Below are positions 1-7,544 of a stretch of DNA of 37,957 bases, in pieces. Made by a program: the position numbers and the translations under genes. Every line of letters starts with the position of its first letter. The first letter of the stretch is position 1. Where the stretch lies: NCBI GenBank assembly GCA_023394955.1, contig JAEWZY010000029.1, positions 1-37,957 of the forward strand. The letters run 5' to 3'. The stretch is from Bacillota bacterium (GTDB lineage Bacteria; Bacillota; UBA4882; UBA8346). The notes below the pieces were generated by a model. It did not search any database. It had not been told where the DNA came from and was given only the letters and a program-made list of their open reading frames with translations.

Positions 1-47
1 GGTGAAGGGTAGATAGACCCTACCCGCTCACGCCCCATGCTTATAGT

Positions 48-1148
48 CTACTCCTTCACCACTACCTTTTTCGGCCATACTTTAGTATTATACTCAACCA
101 CACTTCCCGGCTCCACCACACATTCATCGCTCAAGATTACTCCGGCGCCGATCACCGAGCCGTCTTTCAAGTAACATTCGCTGCCCACTACGCACTCCAC
201 TAGGCGGGCGTTGGAACCGATCTTCGTATTTCGCCAAATAATACTGCCGAAGATGGAGGTTCCCTCTTCAATCAGGCAATTATCCCCGATTACAGTCTCG
301 CCGAAGATCTCCACTCCGTCGCCGATATGACAGTTACGGCCGATGACCACCTTGGAACCGATCCGGGCCGTAGGGGCAATCGTAGTCCGATCGCCCACAT
401 AAACAGCGTTAGCATGCCATATCCCCGGTATTTCCATTTTAACCATGCCTTTTAAAATATCATAATGGGCCAACCGGTATTGGGTCAAGGACCCGATATC
501 GCACCAATAGTCTTTCATTTGATAACCGTAAAAGGCCGCGCCGGCCTCAACCAATTGGGGGAAAAGTTCTTTTCCAAAGTCGAAAACGGTCTCAGCCGGA
601 ATCAGCTTAAAGATCTCCGGTTCAAAGACGTAAATCCCGGTGTTGGCTAAATTGCTCAAAGCCTCCTCCGGTTGGGGCTTTTCTTGGAAAGCCTTGATTT
701 TACCGTCATCTCCAGTGATCACTACCCCGAACTGGCGCGGATCGGCTACCTCTTTTAAAGCGATGGTCGCGATGGCCCCAACTTTTTTATGATAATTGAC
801 CATATCCCAGATGTCCACATCGGTTACGGCATCCCCGGAAATAATTATAAAAGTGTCATTTAAAAACGATTCCAGTTTTTTAACTCCGCCGGCTGTGCCC
901 ATCAAGTCCTTTTCAACGGAATACCTAAGCTCCACGCCAAATTCACTGCCGTCTCCGAAATACTCCTGGATCTTCTCCGGAAGATACCAAAGATTAGCGG
1001 CTACTTGAGTAATACCGTGTTTGACTAGCAAATTAATTATGTGTTCCATTGCCGGACGGTTCACCACCGGAACCATTGGTTTTGGTATATTACAAGTAAG
1101 CGGTTCCAGCCTTGAGCCCACTCCGGCGGCTAAGATCATCGATTTCAT
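48..1148 (-). CDS. Sugar-phosphate nucleotidyltransferase with left-handed beta-helix tail (mannose-1-phosphate guanylyltransferase-like)
   Basis: Probably makes an NDP-sugar from NTP and a sugar 1-phosphate in the cytoplasm, feeding cell-surface glycan synthesis. The N-terminus carries the nucleotidyltransferase signature MILAAGVGSRLEPLT followed by PKPM. GTAGG and the metal-site region SGDAVTD follow, and EKP lies near residue 160. From about residue 250 to 360 there are hexapeptide-type repeats (IGSKVVIGRNCHIGDGV) typical of a left-handed beta-helix. The start at 1148 is chosen because GGGAGGGG lies a few bases upstream; an earlier in-frame start would remove that site. Related proteins in many Bacillota and cyanobacteria continue into a phosphomannomutase domain, but this one stops after 366 residues with KVWPKKVVVKE. 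The family is clear; the exact sugar and nucleotide (GDP-mannose or dTDP/UDP-glucose type) are inferred. Confidence 0.85.
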   Translation of the reverse strand: MKSMILAAGVGSRLEPLTCNIPKPMVPVVNRPAMEHIINLLVKHGITQVAANLWYLPEKIQEYFGDGSEFGVELRYSVEKDLMGTAGGVKKLESFLNDTFIIISGDAVTDVDIWDMVNYHKKVGAIATIALKEVADPRQFGVVITGDDGKIKAFQEKPQPEEALSNLANTGIYVFEPEIFKLIPAETVFDFGKELFPQLVEAGAAFYGYQMKDYWCDIGSLTQYRLAHYDILKGMVKMEIPGIWHANAVYVGDRTTIAPTARIGSKVVIGRNCHIGDGVEIFGETVIGDNCLIEEGTSIFGSIIWRNTKIGSNARLVECVVGSECYLKDGSVIGAGVILSDECVVEPGSVVEYNTKVWPKKVVVKE

Positions 1149-1401
1149 TAGTTCCCCTCCCTTTGCTACAATCAAATTATGCTTGATAATTGTTAAATGT
1201 TAGTCAACTTATTCTCCATTCTTTTCGCGGTTTTATAGGTTTTATCCTGCTGTTTAGATTAATTGAAATAAGTTTAAGTCATTTTGGTCCTTCCTTAACC
1301 TTAGATCGCTAGAGAATAGTAAGGTTTTATTGTAATTTCAACTATATAGATAATTTTTCATAGCCTTCCAAGATAATTTGTGATTTCTTACGGGAAAATC
1401 A

Positions 1402-1430
1402 TTGACAACACTGTTATTCCTGATTATAAT
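1402..1430 (+). promoter_or_regulatory. Sigma-A type promoter for tRNA-Leu
   Basis: TTGACA (1402-1407) and TATAAT (1425-1430) are both perfect consensus hexamers and are separated by the optimal 17 nt. The predicted start of transcription, near 1437, lies about 13 nt before the mature tRNA 5' end at 1450. The rest of the upstream gap (1149-1401) is AT-rich and shows nothing else that I recognise. Confidence 0.9.
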
Positions 1431-1449
1431 ATTAACTAGTCGATTGTAT

Positions 1450-1532
1450 GCCCAGGTGGCGGAACTGGCAGACGCGTACGTTTGAGGGGCGTATGGGCAA
1501 CCGTACCGGTTCAAGTCCGGTCCTGGGCACCA
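1450..1532 (+). tRNA. tRNA-Leu, anticodon GAG
   Basis: The class II cloverleaf folds by eye. Acceptor stem GCCCAGG (1450-1456) pairs with CCTGGGC (1522-1528). The anticodon stem TACGT/GCGTA encloses the loop TTGAGGG with anticodon GAG at 1484-1486, which reads CTC and CTT leucine codons. A long variable arm follows. The T arm is ACCGG-TTCAAGT-CCGGT. The discriminator is A1529 and CCA (1530-1532) is encoded. It stands alone between its own promoter and terminator. Confidence 0.97.
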
Positions 1533-1552
1533 ATTCCCTTATTTAAAAACTG

Positions 1553-1595
1553 ACCGGACTAAAGGTTCATATCTCACCTTCAGTCCGGTTTTTTT
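1553..1595 (+). terminator. Rho-independent terminator of the tRNA-Leu gene
   Basis: ACCGGACT (1553-1560) pairs with AGTCCGGT (1582-1589). After one mismatch, AAGG pairs with CCTT to extend the stem. A run of seven T (1589-1595) follows on the plus strand. It lies 20 nt after the tRNA CCA end. Confidence 0.92.
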
Positions 1596-1670
1596 CTGCT
1601 CTTTTGATTTCTTACGGTTAATAGCCAATCTCCGCATCATTAATATCCGTTTTACATCCGGCCAAAAGTA

Positions 1671-1991
1671 TTATTCCTTATCGTTTAGCTTGATCACTAT
1701 ACCTCCGACAGCCGCTGCAAACCCATTATAGATAAAAGCTCCCGCCGCGCCCAAGACCCCAGTTATCAGCCCATAGGCCAAACTTGCCAAGATCACCCCA
1801 ATGATTGCAGCCCCAACCTGTAAAGGGCCACCCCCCGGACTAAAAGCTCCCCATTCCAATCCAACGGTTTTTAAAGTTGCGCCGACGATTAACATGATAA
1901 TACTGATTAACAATCCGAAAACAACACCAACAATAAAATAGAATTTAAAAACTGAACCCGGTCCAATCTTTTTAATTTCGTAGCTTTTCAT
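1671..1991 (-). CDS. Small DUF3566-like membrane protein
   Basis: A 106-residue protein of unknown function. Residues 1-16 hold KKIGPGSVFKFYF, the charged lead-in seen in DUF3566-type proteins. Two or three hydrophobic segments follow (about residues 17-40 and 58-95), with a Gly/Pro-rich loop (SPGGGP) between them and a short charged tail ending KLNDKE. It should sit in the cytoplasmic membrane. The start at 1991 is preceded by GGAGGAGGG at proper spacing; an upstream in-frame codon would lack such a site. It follows the M24 peptidase gene by 65 nt on the same strand and may be co-transcribed with it. The family assignment rests on resemblance only. Confidence 0.7.
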   Translation of the reverse strand: MKSYEIKKIGPGSVFKFYFIVGVVFGLLISIIMLIVGATLKTVGLEWGAFSPGGGPLQVGAAIIGVILASLAYGLITGVLGAAGAFIYNGFAAAVGGIVIKLNDKE

Positions 1992-2056
1992 AACTACCCT
2001 CCTCCCAATGTTAAACTCTCTAAAGAATTCTATGGAAGACAAGGGTTAAGTATGAC

Positions 2057-3244
2057 TTAATAAACTATTATCTCCTTCGAGCAAGGCGTTAGTAACTCCG
2101 GGCCAGCCTGCTTAAGAACTACCGTATCTTCGATCCCTACAACTCCAACTCCGGCCAAAGCTACCTTGGGTTCAATCGCTACCACCATATTTTCCTCCAA
2201 TAACTGCTCCATCTTTGGGGCAATAAAGGGTGGCTCGTCCAATTCCAATCCGATACCATGTCCGACAAAGCGGACTTTTTCAGCCCCGAGGCCCATGAAC
2301 TCTTCGGCATAACCATATTCGGCGGCTAATTGCTCCGCCCTACGGTATCCTTTTTCCCAAATTACTCCCGGCCGTAGCAGTTCAAAGATTGATTGCTCGA
2401 TAGCAACCATCCTTTGATAAGCTTGGATCATCTTTTCCGAAGGTTCTCCCCAACAAAACATCCGGGTTTGGTCCACATGATATCCATCAAAGTTGAATGC
2501 ATAGTCCAGCGTTACCGGCGCGCCTTTTGGGATCGGCTCCCAACCGGCGCCAAAAGAAACCGCCTTGGAAGTCCCTATTCCGGCGCAAACCCCGTCAAAC
2601 TTCGTTCCAATTAAGGAATTTAGTCCTGCGGAACAAACTCCTAGACCCATCTCAATTCCTTCGCAACGGCAACGGACCAGGCCGGTATGGCCCATCTCCC
2701 GCAAATATTTTTCAATTACCGCGCTTAACTCAAGTTCGGACATTCCCGGGCGGAACCCCGACCTCACCACTTCCGGAAGACCGGCCATAACTGCCCCGGC
2801 TTTCGCTTGGATCCTGAGCTCCGCCTCGGATTTTACCAACCTAAGGCCCCTGATCTCCCAAGTAAGATCAATGACGTCAGCTCCGGGAATCAACTGCTGC
2901 CAACGTTGGACCGATGCGTAAGAAATATTATCAAGAGTAAAACCGATCCGCTTCGCTCGATCCCAACGATACCGGTTGACTATTGCTGATAGGTCTTTAG
3001 TGCTATTAAACGCTTCCACTGACAGATGGCTTGCTTCAGCCTGAATCCGCTGTATCGTTTTCCTAGCCAACACCAGCCCCGGATCATTAGCCGCTATTAT
3101 GAAATAAAGGGGTTGCGCCGAACCGGTATAATAATAAAGATCCGAATTCTGACTGATAATCGCAAGATCGATTCCTGTGGCTTTTAATAGGCCTTGCAAC
3201 CGGTTGATTCGTTCCAGGTATTCCTTTTGAGAAAAAGCGGACAT
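2057..3244 (-). CDS. M24-family metallopeptidase (Xaa-Pro aminopeptidase/creatinase-like)
   Basis: Likely a cytoplasmic dipeptidase or aminopeptidase acting on peptides with proline in the second position. The 395-residue protein has the usual two-part build: a creatinase-like N-terminal domain (about 1-135) and a pita-bread C-terminal domain. All five metal ligands of the family are visible: Asp247 (TLDYAF), Asp258 (HVDQTR), His329 (GHGIGLELDEPP), Glu358 (AIEPKV) and Glu372 (GIEDTV). The start at 3244 has GGAG eight bases upstream; a TTG codon six codons earlier overlaps that site and is less likely. A hairpin terminator after hisG separates it from that gene. Precise substrate specificity cannot be read from sequence. 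Confidence 0.88.
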   Translation of the reverse strand: MSAFSQKEYLERINRLQGLLKATGIDLAIISQNSDLYYYTGSAQPLYFIIAANDPGLVLARKTIQRIQAEASHLSVEAFNSTKDLSAIVNRYRWDRAKRIGFTLDNISYASVQRWQQLIPGADVIDLTWEIRGLRLVKSEAELRIQAKAGAVMAGLPEVVRSGFRPGMSELELSAVIEKYLREMGHTGLVRCRCEGIEMGLGVCSAGLNSLIGTKFDGVCAGIGTSKAVSFGAGWEPIPKGAPVTLDYAFNFDGYHVDQTRMFCWGEPSEKMIQAYQRMVAIEQSIFELLRPGVIWEKGYRRAEQLAAEYGYAEEFMGLGAEKVRFVGHGIGLELDEPPFIAPKMEQLLEENMVVAIEPKVALAGVGVVGIEDTVVLKQAGPELLTPCSKEIIVY

Positions 3245-3274
3245 TTGGATCACTCCAATCAATCACAAATTAGT

Positions 3275-3301
3275 AAAACGGCGCTTGTAATCGCAAGCGC
3301 C
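3275..3301 (-). terminator. Putative terminator after hisG
   Basis: GGCGCTTG (3280-3287) and CAAGCGCC (3294-3301) form a perfect 8-bp GC-rich stem with a six-base loop. Read on the minus strand the hairpin is followed by GTTTTA, a short T run. It starts 10 nt past the hisG stop codon, so it probably terminates or attenuates transcription before the M24 gene. Confidence 0.65.
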
Positions 3302-3311
3302 CACGACTCAA

Positions 3312-4181
3312 TCAATAGATGACTTTATTTAAAGGATACTCTACAATTCCCTGGGCTCCGGCCCGTTTTAACTGTGGGATGATATCACGCACCTTGTTTT
3401 CATCGCTGATTACCTCCAAGGCGATCCAGTCCGGATCGGATAAAGTTGAGATCGTAGGGTTCTTTAAGGAATCTAAGATTGTCAATACTACATCAATGTC
3501 CTTTTTAGGAAGGTTCATTTTCAGCCCTACCTTCCCTTCGGCCATTAAGGCGCCTTTTAGCAACATGGCGGTGTTCTCAATTTTTTGCCGTTTCCAAGGA
3601 TCTTCCCAGGCCGCCTTGTTGGCGATTAACTGATTTTTCACTAATAAAACCGTGTCAATAATCCTCAATTTATTGGCCCGTAACGAACTTCCAGTCTCCG
3701 TAATCTCTACAATAGCATCAGCCAGCACTGGTGGTTTTACCTCGGTCGCGCCCCATGAAAACTCAATTTCCGCCTTTACTCCAAAACGGTTAAAATAATC
3801 TTCGGTTACATGAATCAACTCGGTAGCAATCCTTTTGCCCTTTAAATCCTCTGCTTTTTCGTAAGGCGAGTCATTAGGGACCGCCAGTACCCACCGGCAG
3901 GGATTCAAGGTTTGTTTCGAATATACCAGGTCCGCGACGGCGACCACATCGGAATGATTGTCTAAAATCCAGTCATTACCCGTTATTCCAACATCCAAAA
4001 CCCCCTCTTCCACATAGCGGGACATTTCCTGGGCTCGGATCAACATTCCGTCCAGTTCAGGATCATCAATCACCGGATAATAGGACCGTTCGCGGGCTAA
4101 AATATTGTACCCGGCCTTTTTAAAAAGGCGGAAAGTCGATTCTTGCAAACTTCCTTTTGGTAAACCTAGTTTCAATTCCAA
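3312..4181 (-). CDS. hisG: ATP phosphoribosyltransferase, long form
   Basis: Catalyses the first step of histidine synthesis, joining ATP and PRPP to give phosphoribosyl-ATP. At 289 residues it is the long, HisZ-independent form. The catalytic part opens with LKLGLPKGSLQ and contains the PRPP-binding loop VEITETGSSLRAN (about residues 158-170). The C-terminal 80 residues (from about KVGLKMNL to NKVIY) match the ACT-like regulatory domain that binds histidine. The start is taken as TTG at 4181, with AAGGAG eight bases upstream; the GTG three codons earlier directly abuts that site. No other histidine gene is in this window, so it is an orphan here. A hairpin follows it. Confidence 0.93.
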   Translation of the reverse strand: MELKLGLPKGSLQESTFRLFKKAGYNILARERSYYPVIDDPELDGMLIRAQEMSRYVEEGVLDVGITGNDWILDNHSDVVAVADLVYSKQTLNPCRWVLAVPNDSPYEKAEDLKGKRIATELIHVTEDYFNRFGVKAEIEFSWGATEVKPPVLADAIVEITETGSSLRANKLRIIDTVLLVKNQLIANKAAWEDPWKRQKIENTAMLLKGALMAEGKVGLKMNLPKKDIDVVLTILDSLKNPTISTLSDPDWIALEVISDENKVRDIIPQLKRAGAQGIVEYPLNKVIY

Positions 4182-4335
4182 ACCAACCACTCCTTATTGA
4201 CAAAATAATATCGCGACCTATTTTCTTAGATAAATGTTATGGATTATTCGCCAAATTCTTCTTATTTCCTACTATATTTATAATTCAATTAATCATCTAG
4301 TCAGTAAACCGTCTTAAGTTGCAGTTATTACGTTA

Positions 4336-4369
4336 AATAGCTGTATAATAAAACCTCTCTCCAGCTATT
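4336..4369. repeat. Inverted repeat after polX
   Basis: AATAGCTG (4336-4343) and CAGCTATT (4362-4369) are exact reverse complements around an 18-nt loop. The repeat begins at the polX stop codon. On the minus strand it is followed by only TTT before a GC base, so it is at best a weak terminator between polX and hisG. Confidence 0.35.
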
Positions 4370-6104
4370 ATTCTATCGAATTTGCCTTTCGTCTCTTGAA
4401 ATATTCAGCTACTGACTCCGCCTTCCAAGTATTAAAAACATCACTGCCTTCCAACCAACCTTTTCTAGCTACGGCTAAGCCTGACCGAACCAAGTCCAAC
4501 TCACCGATACTATGGGCGTCCGGGTTAATCGCAATTTTTACTCCTTGTTCTTTAGCTTTCCGGCACCAACGCCAATCCAGATCCAACCGGTAGGGGTTAG
4601 CGTTGAACTCAATGATAACCCCTTTTAAGGCAGCTTTCCTAAGCACGGCGTCCAGATCCACTTCATAACCAGGCCTCTCCAGCAAAATCCTTCCGGTTGG
4701 ATGGCCCAACATTGTTAGAAATGGATTATCTAGCGCTTTAAGTATCCTGGCAGTCATCTCTACTTTGCCCATCCGAAATTGAGAATGAATGGAACCTATT
4801 ACAAAATCAAAACCAGCCAAAATCCCGGGACCATAATCCAGTTCCCCGGAAGGGAGGATATCGGCCTCAATGCCTTTAAAAATTTTAAAACTTGGATATA
4901 AGTTGTTTAATGCTTCGATTTCTTCAAATTGCTTGTTAAGTTTCGCTTCAGTTAATCCCCCGGCGTAAACCGCAACCTGGCTGTGATCGGTAATGCCCAG
5001 ATATAGATAACCCCGGCTGATAACCGCCTCAACCATTTCACGTAGGGAATTAACGCCGTCACTATAATCGGTATGGACATGAAAAATTCCTTGAATCCCT
5101 TCCGGCACGATTAACTCCGGCAATTTCCCGTTAAGAGCGGCCTCGATTTCCCCCAGATCTTCACGAAGTTCCGGCGGAATATACGCCAAGCCCAATTTCT
5201 GATAGATTCCTGCCTCATCTTCGCAATAAATCGGCTTCGCATCATCCTCTTTAAACAAACCATACTCATTAACTTTATAACCTAAATCTTTGGCATGACG
5301 GCGTAATGCCGTGTTATGCTCTTTACTTCCGGTAAAATGTTGCAACGCATGAGGGAATTCCAGAGGTTTAACAACCCTCAGATCAGCTTGGACCCCGTTT
5401 TTGAGTAGGACCGAACCTTTAGTCTCGCCGCTGCCGATTATTTGAGTCACCATCGGTAAATTTATAAATTCGCGAATGACTCTTCCCGGATCTTCGGCTG
5501 AGGCAACCAAATCAATATCTTTCACCACTTCTTTAAACCGGCGCAAGCTGCCCGCGATTTCCACCATTAAGACCCCGGGTAATTTCCCAACCTCTTCTCT
5601 GAGCCGGACCGCTTCCGGCCAAACCTCACCCAATAGAAATTGGCCCCGGTGTTCTTTGATGAATTGAATTCCGGCGCAGATTTTTGCCTGAGTCTTAGCG
5701 CCGAACCCCGGCAAAGACAGTAGTTTATCCCGGCTACATGCTTCCTCTAACATCTCTAAGCTAGCGATACCCAGGTTCTGATAGAGAACGTTAATCTTTT
5801 TCGCCCCTAAACCCGGCACCCGCAATAGTTCAAATAGCCCCGGAGGCGTAGTATTCTTTAGGTTTTCGTAATATTCAATACTCCCGGTGCCGTTCCATTC
5901 CTCAACCTTCTTTACCAAAGCCGCGCCGAAACCGGGCAACTCCGACACCCGTCCCTCTTCGATTATTCCCGCCAGGTCTTCGGTCAGGTTCTCAATAGTC
6001 CGGGCGGCATTATAATAAGCCCGAGTCTTAAACGGGTTTTCACCCTTTAACTCGAGTAAGAGACCGATTTCATTGAAAATCCGAGCCAGATCATGTTTCT
6101 CCAT
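4368..6104 (-). CDS. polX: DNA polymerase/3'-5' exonuclease PolX
   Basis: A family X polymerase that fills short gaps during base-excision and break repair, fused to a PHP nuclease. The 578-residue protein has the family's full layout. Helix-hairpin-helix elements appear at LPGFGAALVKKV (56-67), VPGLGAKKI (96-104) and LPGFGAKTQAKI (131-142). The nucleotidyltransferase palm has GSLRR (185-189), Asp196, Asp198 and Asp241. The PHP domain has HVHTDYSDG (342-350) and TDHS (372-375), with further His/Asp motifs near the end (GHPTGR, NPDAHS). The start at 6104 has AGGTGA five bases upstream; a longer reading would add 23 unsupported residues. It stands alone with a divergent toxin-antitoxin pair upstream. 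No substitution of a key residue is evident. Confidence 0.94.
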   Translation of the reverse strand: MEKHDLARIFNEIGLLLELKGENPFKTRAYYNAARTIENLTEDLAGIIEEGRVSELPGFGAALVKKVEEWNGTGSIEYYENLKNTTPPGLFELLRVPGLGAKKINVLYQNLGIASLEMLEEACSRDKLLSLPGFGAKTQAKICAGIQFIKEHRGQFLLGEVWPEAVRLREEVGKLPGVLMVEIAGSLRRFKEVVKDIDLVASAEDPGRVIREFINLPMVTQIIGSGETKGSVLLKNGVQADLRVVKPLEFPHALQHFTGSKEHNTALRRHAKDLGYKVNEYGLFKEDDAKPIYCEDEAGIYQKLGLAYIPPELREDLGEIEAALNGKLPELIVPEGIQGIFHVHTDYSDGVNSLREMVEAVISRGYLYLGITDHSQVAVYAGGLTEAKLNKQFEEIEALNNLYPSFKIFKGIEADILPSGELDYGPGILAGFDFVIGSIHSQFRMGKVEMTARILKALDNPFLTMLGHPTGRILLERPGYEVDLDAVLRKAALKGVIIEFNANPYRLDLDWRWCRKAKEQGVKIAINPDAHSIGELDLVRSGLAVARKGWLEGSDVFNTWKAESVAEYFKRRKANSIE

Positions 6105-6244
6105 TATATCACCTGAAGGTAATTTCTTGGAAACCCTATTAAATCCTTTAAAATGTTTCCTCGAATTGTCCACTTCAATACTTTTGAATGTAGTTTAACC
6201 CTATTTCCAGCCAAATCAATGATATTATTTTTTTAGTGAAAATG

Positions 6245-6273
6245 TTGAATATTATTAGCTAAAAATATATAAT
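6245..6273 (+). promoter_or_regulatory. Promoter of the toxin-antitoxin operon
   Basis: TTGAAT (6245-6250) and TATAAT (6268-6273) are separated by exactly 17 nt. The ribosome binding site GGGGAGG (6293-6299) and the antitoxin ATG at 6308 follow. The stretch is strongly AT-rich. Confidence 0.75.
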
Positions 6274-6307
6274 ATAAATAAAGATAATCGCAGGGGAGGT
6301 TTAGTTA

Positions 6308-6535
6308 ATGATTTTGACAACTACCGAATTACAAAATAACTTCGGAAAATATCTTAATCTTATGCAAAATGAACCGATAATTTTCACTAAAAATGGTAAA
6401 ATCATCGGTAAATTAGTGCCGATTAAAAGTGATAAAAGGACGGCCTTCGAAAAACTGGAAACGTTAAAATCAGGTCTTCATGATGTTTCTGAGGACGAAA
6501 AAATCAAAGGCAGGATCGAAAAATACCATGTATAA
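6308..6535 (+). CDS. Antitoxin of the Phd/YefM type
   Basis: A 75-residue antitoxin that should bind its operator DNA and neutralise the PIN toxin encoded next to it. The N-terminus has the family's pattern: TTTELQNNFGKYL, then EPIIFTKNGKIIGKLVP, which forms the DNA-binding fold. A charged C-terminal tail (about residues 43-75) would bind the toxin. A strong binding site, GGGGAGG, lies eight bases before the ATG. The stop codon overlaps the toxin start by eight bases, which implies translational coupling. Such operons are normally autoregulated by the antitoxin or the complex; the promoter upstream is consistent with that. The region is more AT-rich than the neighbouring genes, which suggests acquisition by transfer. 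Confidence 0.85.
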   Translation: MILTTTELQNNFGKYLNLMQNEPIIFTKNGKIIGKLVPIKSDKRTAFEKLETLKSGLHDVSEDEKIKGRIEKYHV

Positions 6536-6959
6536 AGTTTTTCTAGATACCAATATCCTATTGGATTATTTAATTGTTGAAAGAACTGGGAACTCCTTTG
6601 CTCAACGCATAATGGAATTAATTGTCGAAGATAAACTAACTGCTTTTATTTCTCCAATTACAATATTAAATATTTTTTTCATATTAAGAAAACAACGAAC
6701 CGAGCAAGAAAGAAAAGATATAATTGAAAGTTTTCTCGAAATACTGGAAATCATCGAGTTGGATTTTGATCTTCTGCAAACAGGGTTATATATTCCGGTA
6801 TTGGATTATGAAGATGGGGTGCAATATATGTCGGCTGTTAAAGCGAATGTGGACTTTATCATTACCGGCGACCAACAATTGCAAAACTACGATCTGGAAC
6901 TTAAAAGGATCGGCGCTCAAGAGTTTCTCAACATCTATGACCAAAGACAAGGTAAATAG
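6528..6959 (+). CDS. PIN-domain toxin (VapC-like ribonuclease)
   Basis: A predicted magnesium-dependent RNase of 143 residues that would cleave RNA and slow growth when free of its antitoxin. The PIN motifs are visible: VFLDTN with Asp7 at the start, then YEDGVQYMSAV with Asp96 and VDFIITGDQQL with Asp109 and Asp115. At the position where many VapC proteins have a Glu (after SPIT), this one has Asn48 in ILNIFFILRK; related PIN proteins show Asn or Asp there, so activity is still likely. The start at 6528 is inside the antitoxin gene and eight bases overlap. An earlier ATG at 6480 in the same frame lies deep in the antitoxin and has no binding site. Confidence 0.85.
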   Translation: MYKVFLDTNILLDYLIVERTGNSFAQRIMELIVEDKLTAFISPITILNIFFILRKQRTEQERKDIIESFLEILEIIELDFDLLQTGLYIPVLDYEDGVQYMSAVKANVDFIITGDQQLQNYDLELKRIGAQEFLNIYDQRQGK

Positions 6960-7028
6960 TAAATCTTCAAATCGCCCGTTCCTCAATTCGCCAAATCCCT
7001 TTTTCTATTACCTCCTGTATCTTTTAAA

Positions 7029-7137
7029 ATTAAGCCAAGGAGTTTTGTAATTTCTCTAGAGGAATTTTCTAGTTTCTCTAGTGAAACTTTTTTATTAAGC
7101 CTAAGGAATTTTAAAATAAAGCCAAACAATTATCATC
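7029..7137. repeat. Degenerate tandem-like repeats of about 22 nt
   Basis: About five diverged units lie end to end at roughly 7029, 7051, 7074, 7094 and 7116. Two contain TTAAGCC followed by AAGGA and TTTT, one ends in TAAAGCC, and two contain TTTCTCTAG followed by GGAATTTT or a variant. The block fills most of the gap between the convergent PIN toxin and the small exported protein. Its role is unknown. Confidence 0.45.
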
Positions 7138-7139
7138 TC

Positions 7140-7457
7140 TTATTGTTTACCCTGACACAATAACGTCACTAAAAAACGGTTTCGGATTCCAGCCGTTTGG
7201 CTGAGCACGGACCCTTCCACCCGCGCCGCTTCCGGTGTCGCGGGAATGGTTACCACATCTCCAGCCAGCGCCACCCGGGCCGTTTCGGCGCTAAGCCGGA
7301 TCTCCGCCCCTCCGGCGCTTACGCTAGACTGCCCCGCGCTATGAATACCGATAAACGCCAGCGCTTGATGGTTATTTGAATATAATAACGTCATCCCGTA
7401 CAGCAATAACCCAGCCACTAAAATTAACCGCGCCCCTCTGAATAAACTGCTTTTCAT
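7140..7457 (-). CDS. Small exported or membrane-anchored protein of unknown function
   Basis: I do not recognise a family. The 105-residue product starts with a basic N-terminus (MKSSLFRGAR) and a hydrophobic stretch (about residues 11-25, LILVAGLLLYGMTLL), which is a signal peptide or anchor. The remainder is Ala/Val/Gly-rich and predicted to lie outside the cytoplasm. One Cys lies near the end (LLCQGKQ). The start is supported by AAAGGAG seven bases upstream of the ATG. It lies downstream of the groEL terminator and of a decayed beta-helix gene on the same strand, and converges with the toxin gene. Its codon use is GC-richer than that of the neighbouring toxin genes. Confidence 0.6.
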   Translation of the reverse strand: MKSSLFRGARLILVAGLLLYGMTLLYSNNHQALAFIGIHSAGQSSVSAGGAEIRLSAETARVALAGDVVTIPATPEAARVEGSVLSQTAGIRNRFLVTLLCQGKQ

Positions 7458-7544
7458 CGGATACTCCTTTCAATGATTTATATAAAATACAAAATTGGTC
7501 CTATTTGTATTCGCTTTAGAAATGCAAATCTTGTTTCTAGTAAT

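Noticed and set aside
1..31. Inverted repeat at the left edge (GGGTAG with CTACCC, flanked by GTGA/TCAC)
   Set aside because: It lies after the nucleotidyltransferase stop and could be a terminator, but no T run is visible and the window ends there.
4191..4367. Promoter for hisG in the polX-hisG gap
   Set aside because: AT-rich sequence contains -10-like words, but none has a matching -35 box at 16-18 nt.
6480..6527. Earlier in-frame ATG for the PIN toxin
   Set aside because: It would add 16 residues inside the antitoxin gene before the conserved VFLDTN motif, without a binding site.
7029..7137. CRISPR array
   Set aside because: Units are about 22 nt, degenerate and contiguous, with no identical repeats separated by unique spacers.
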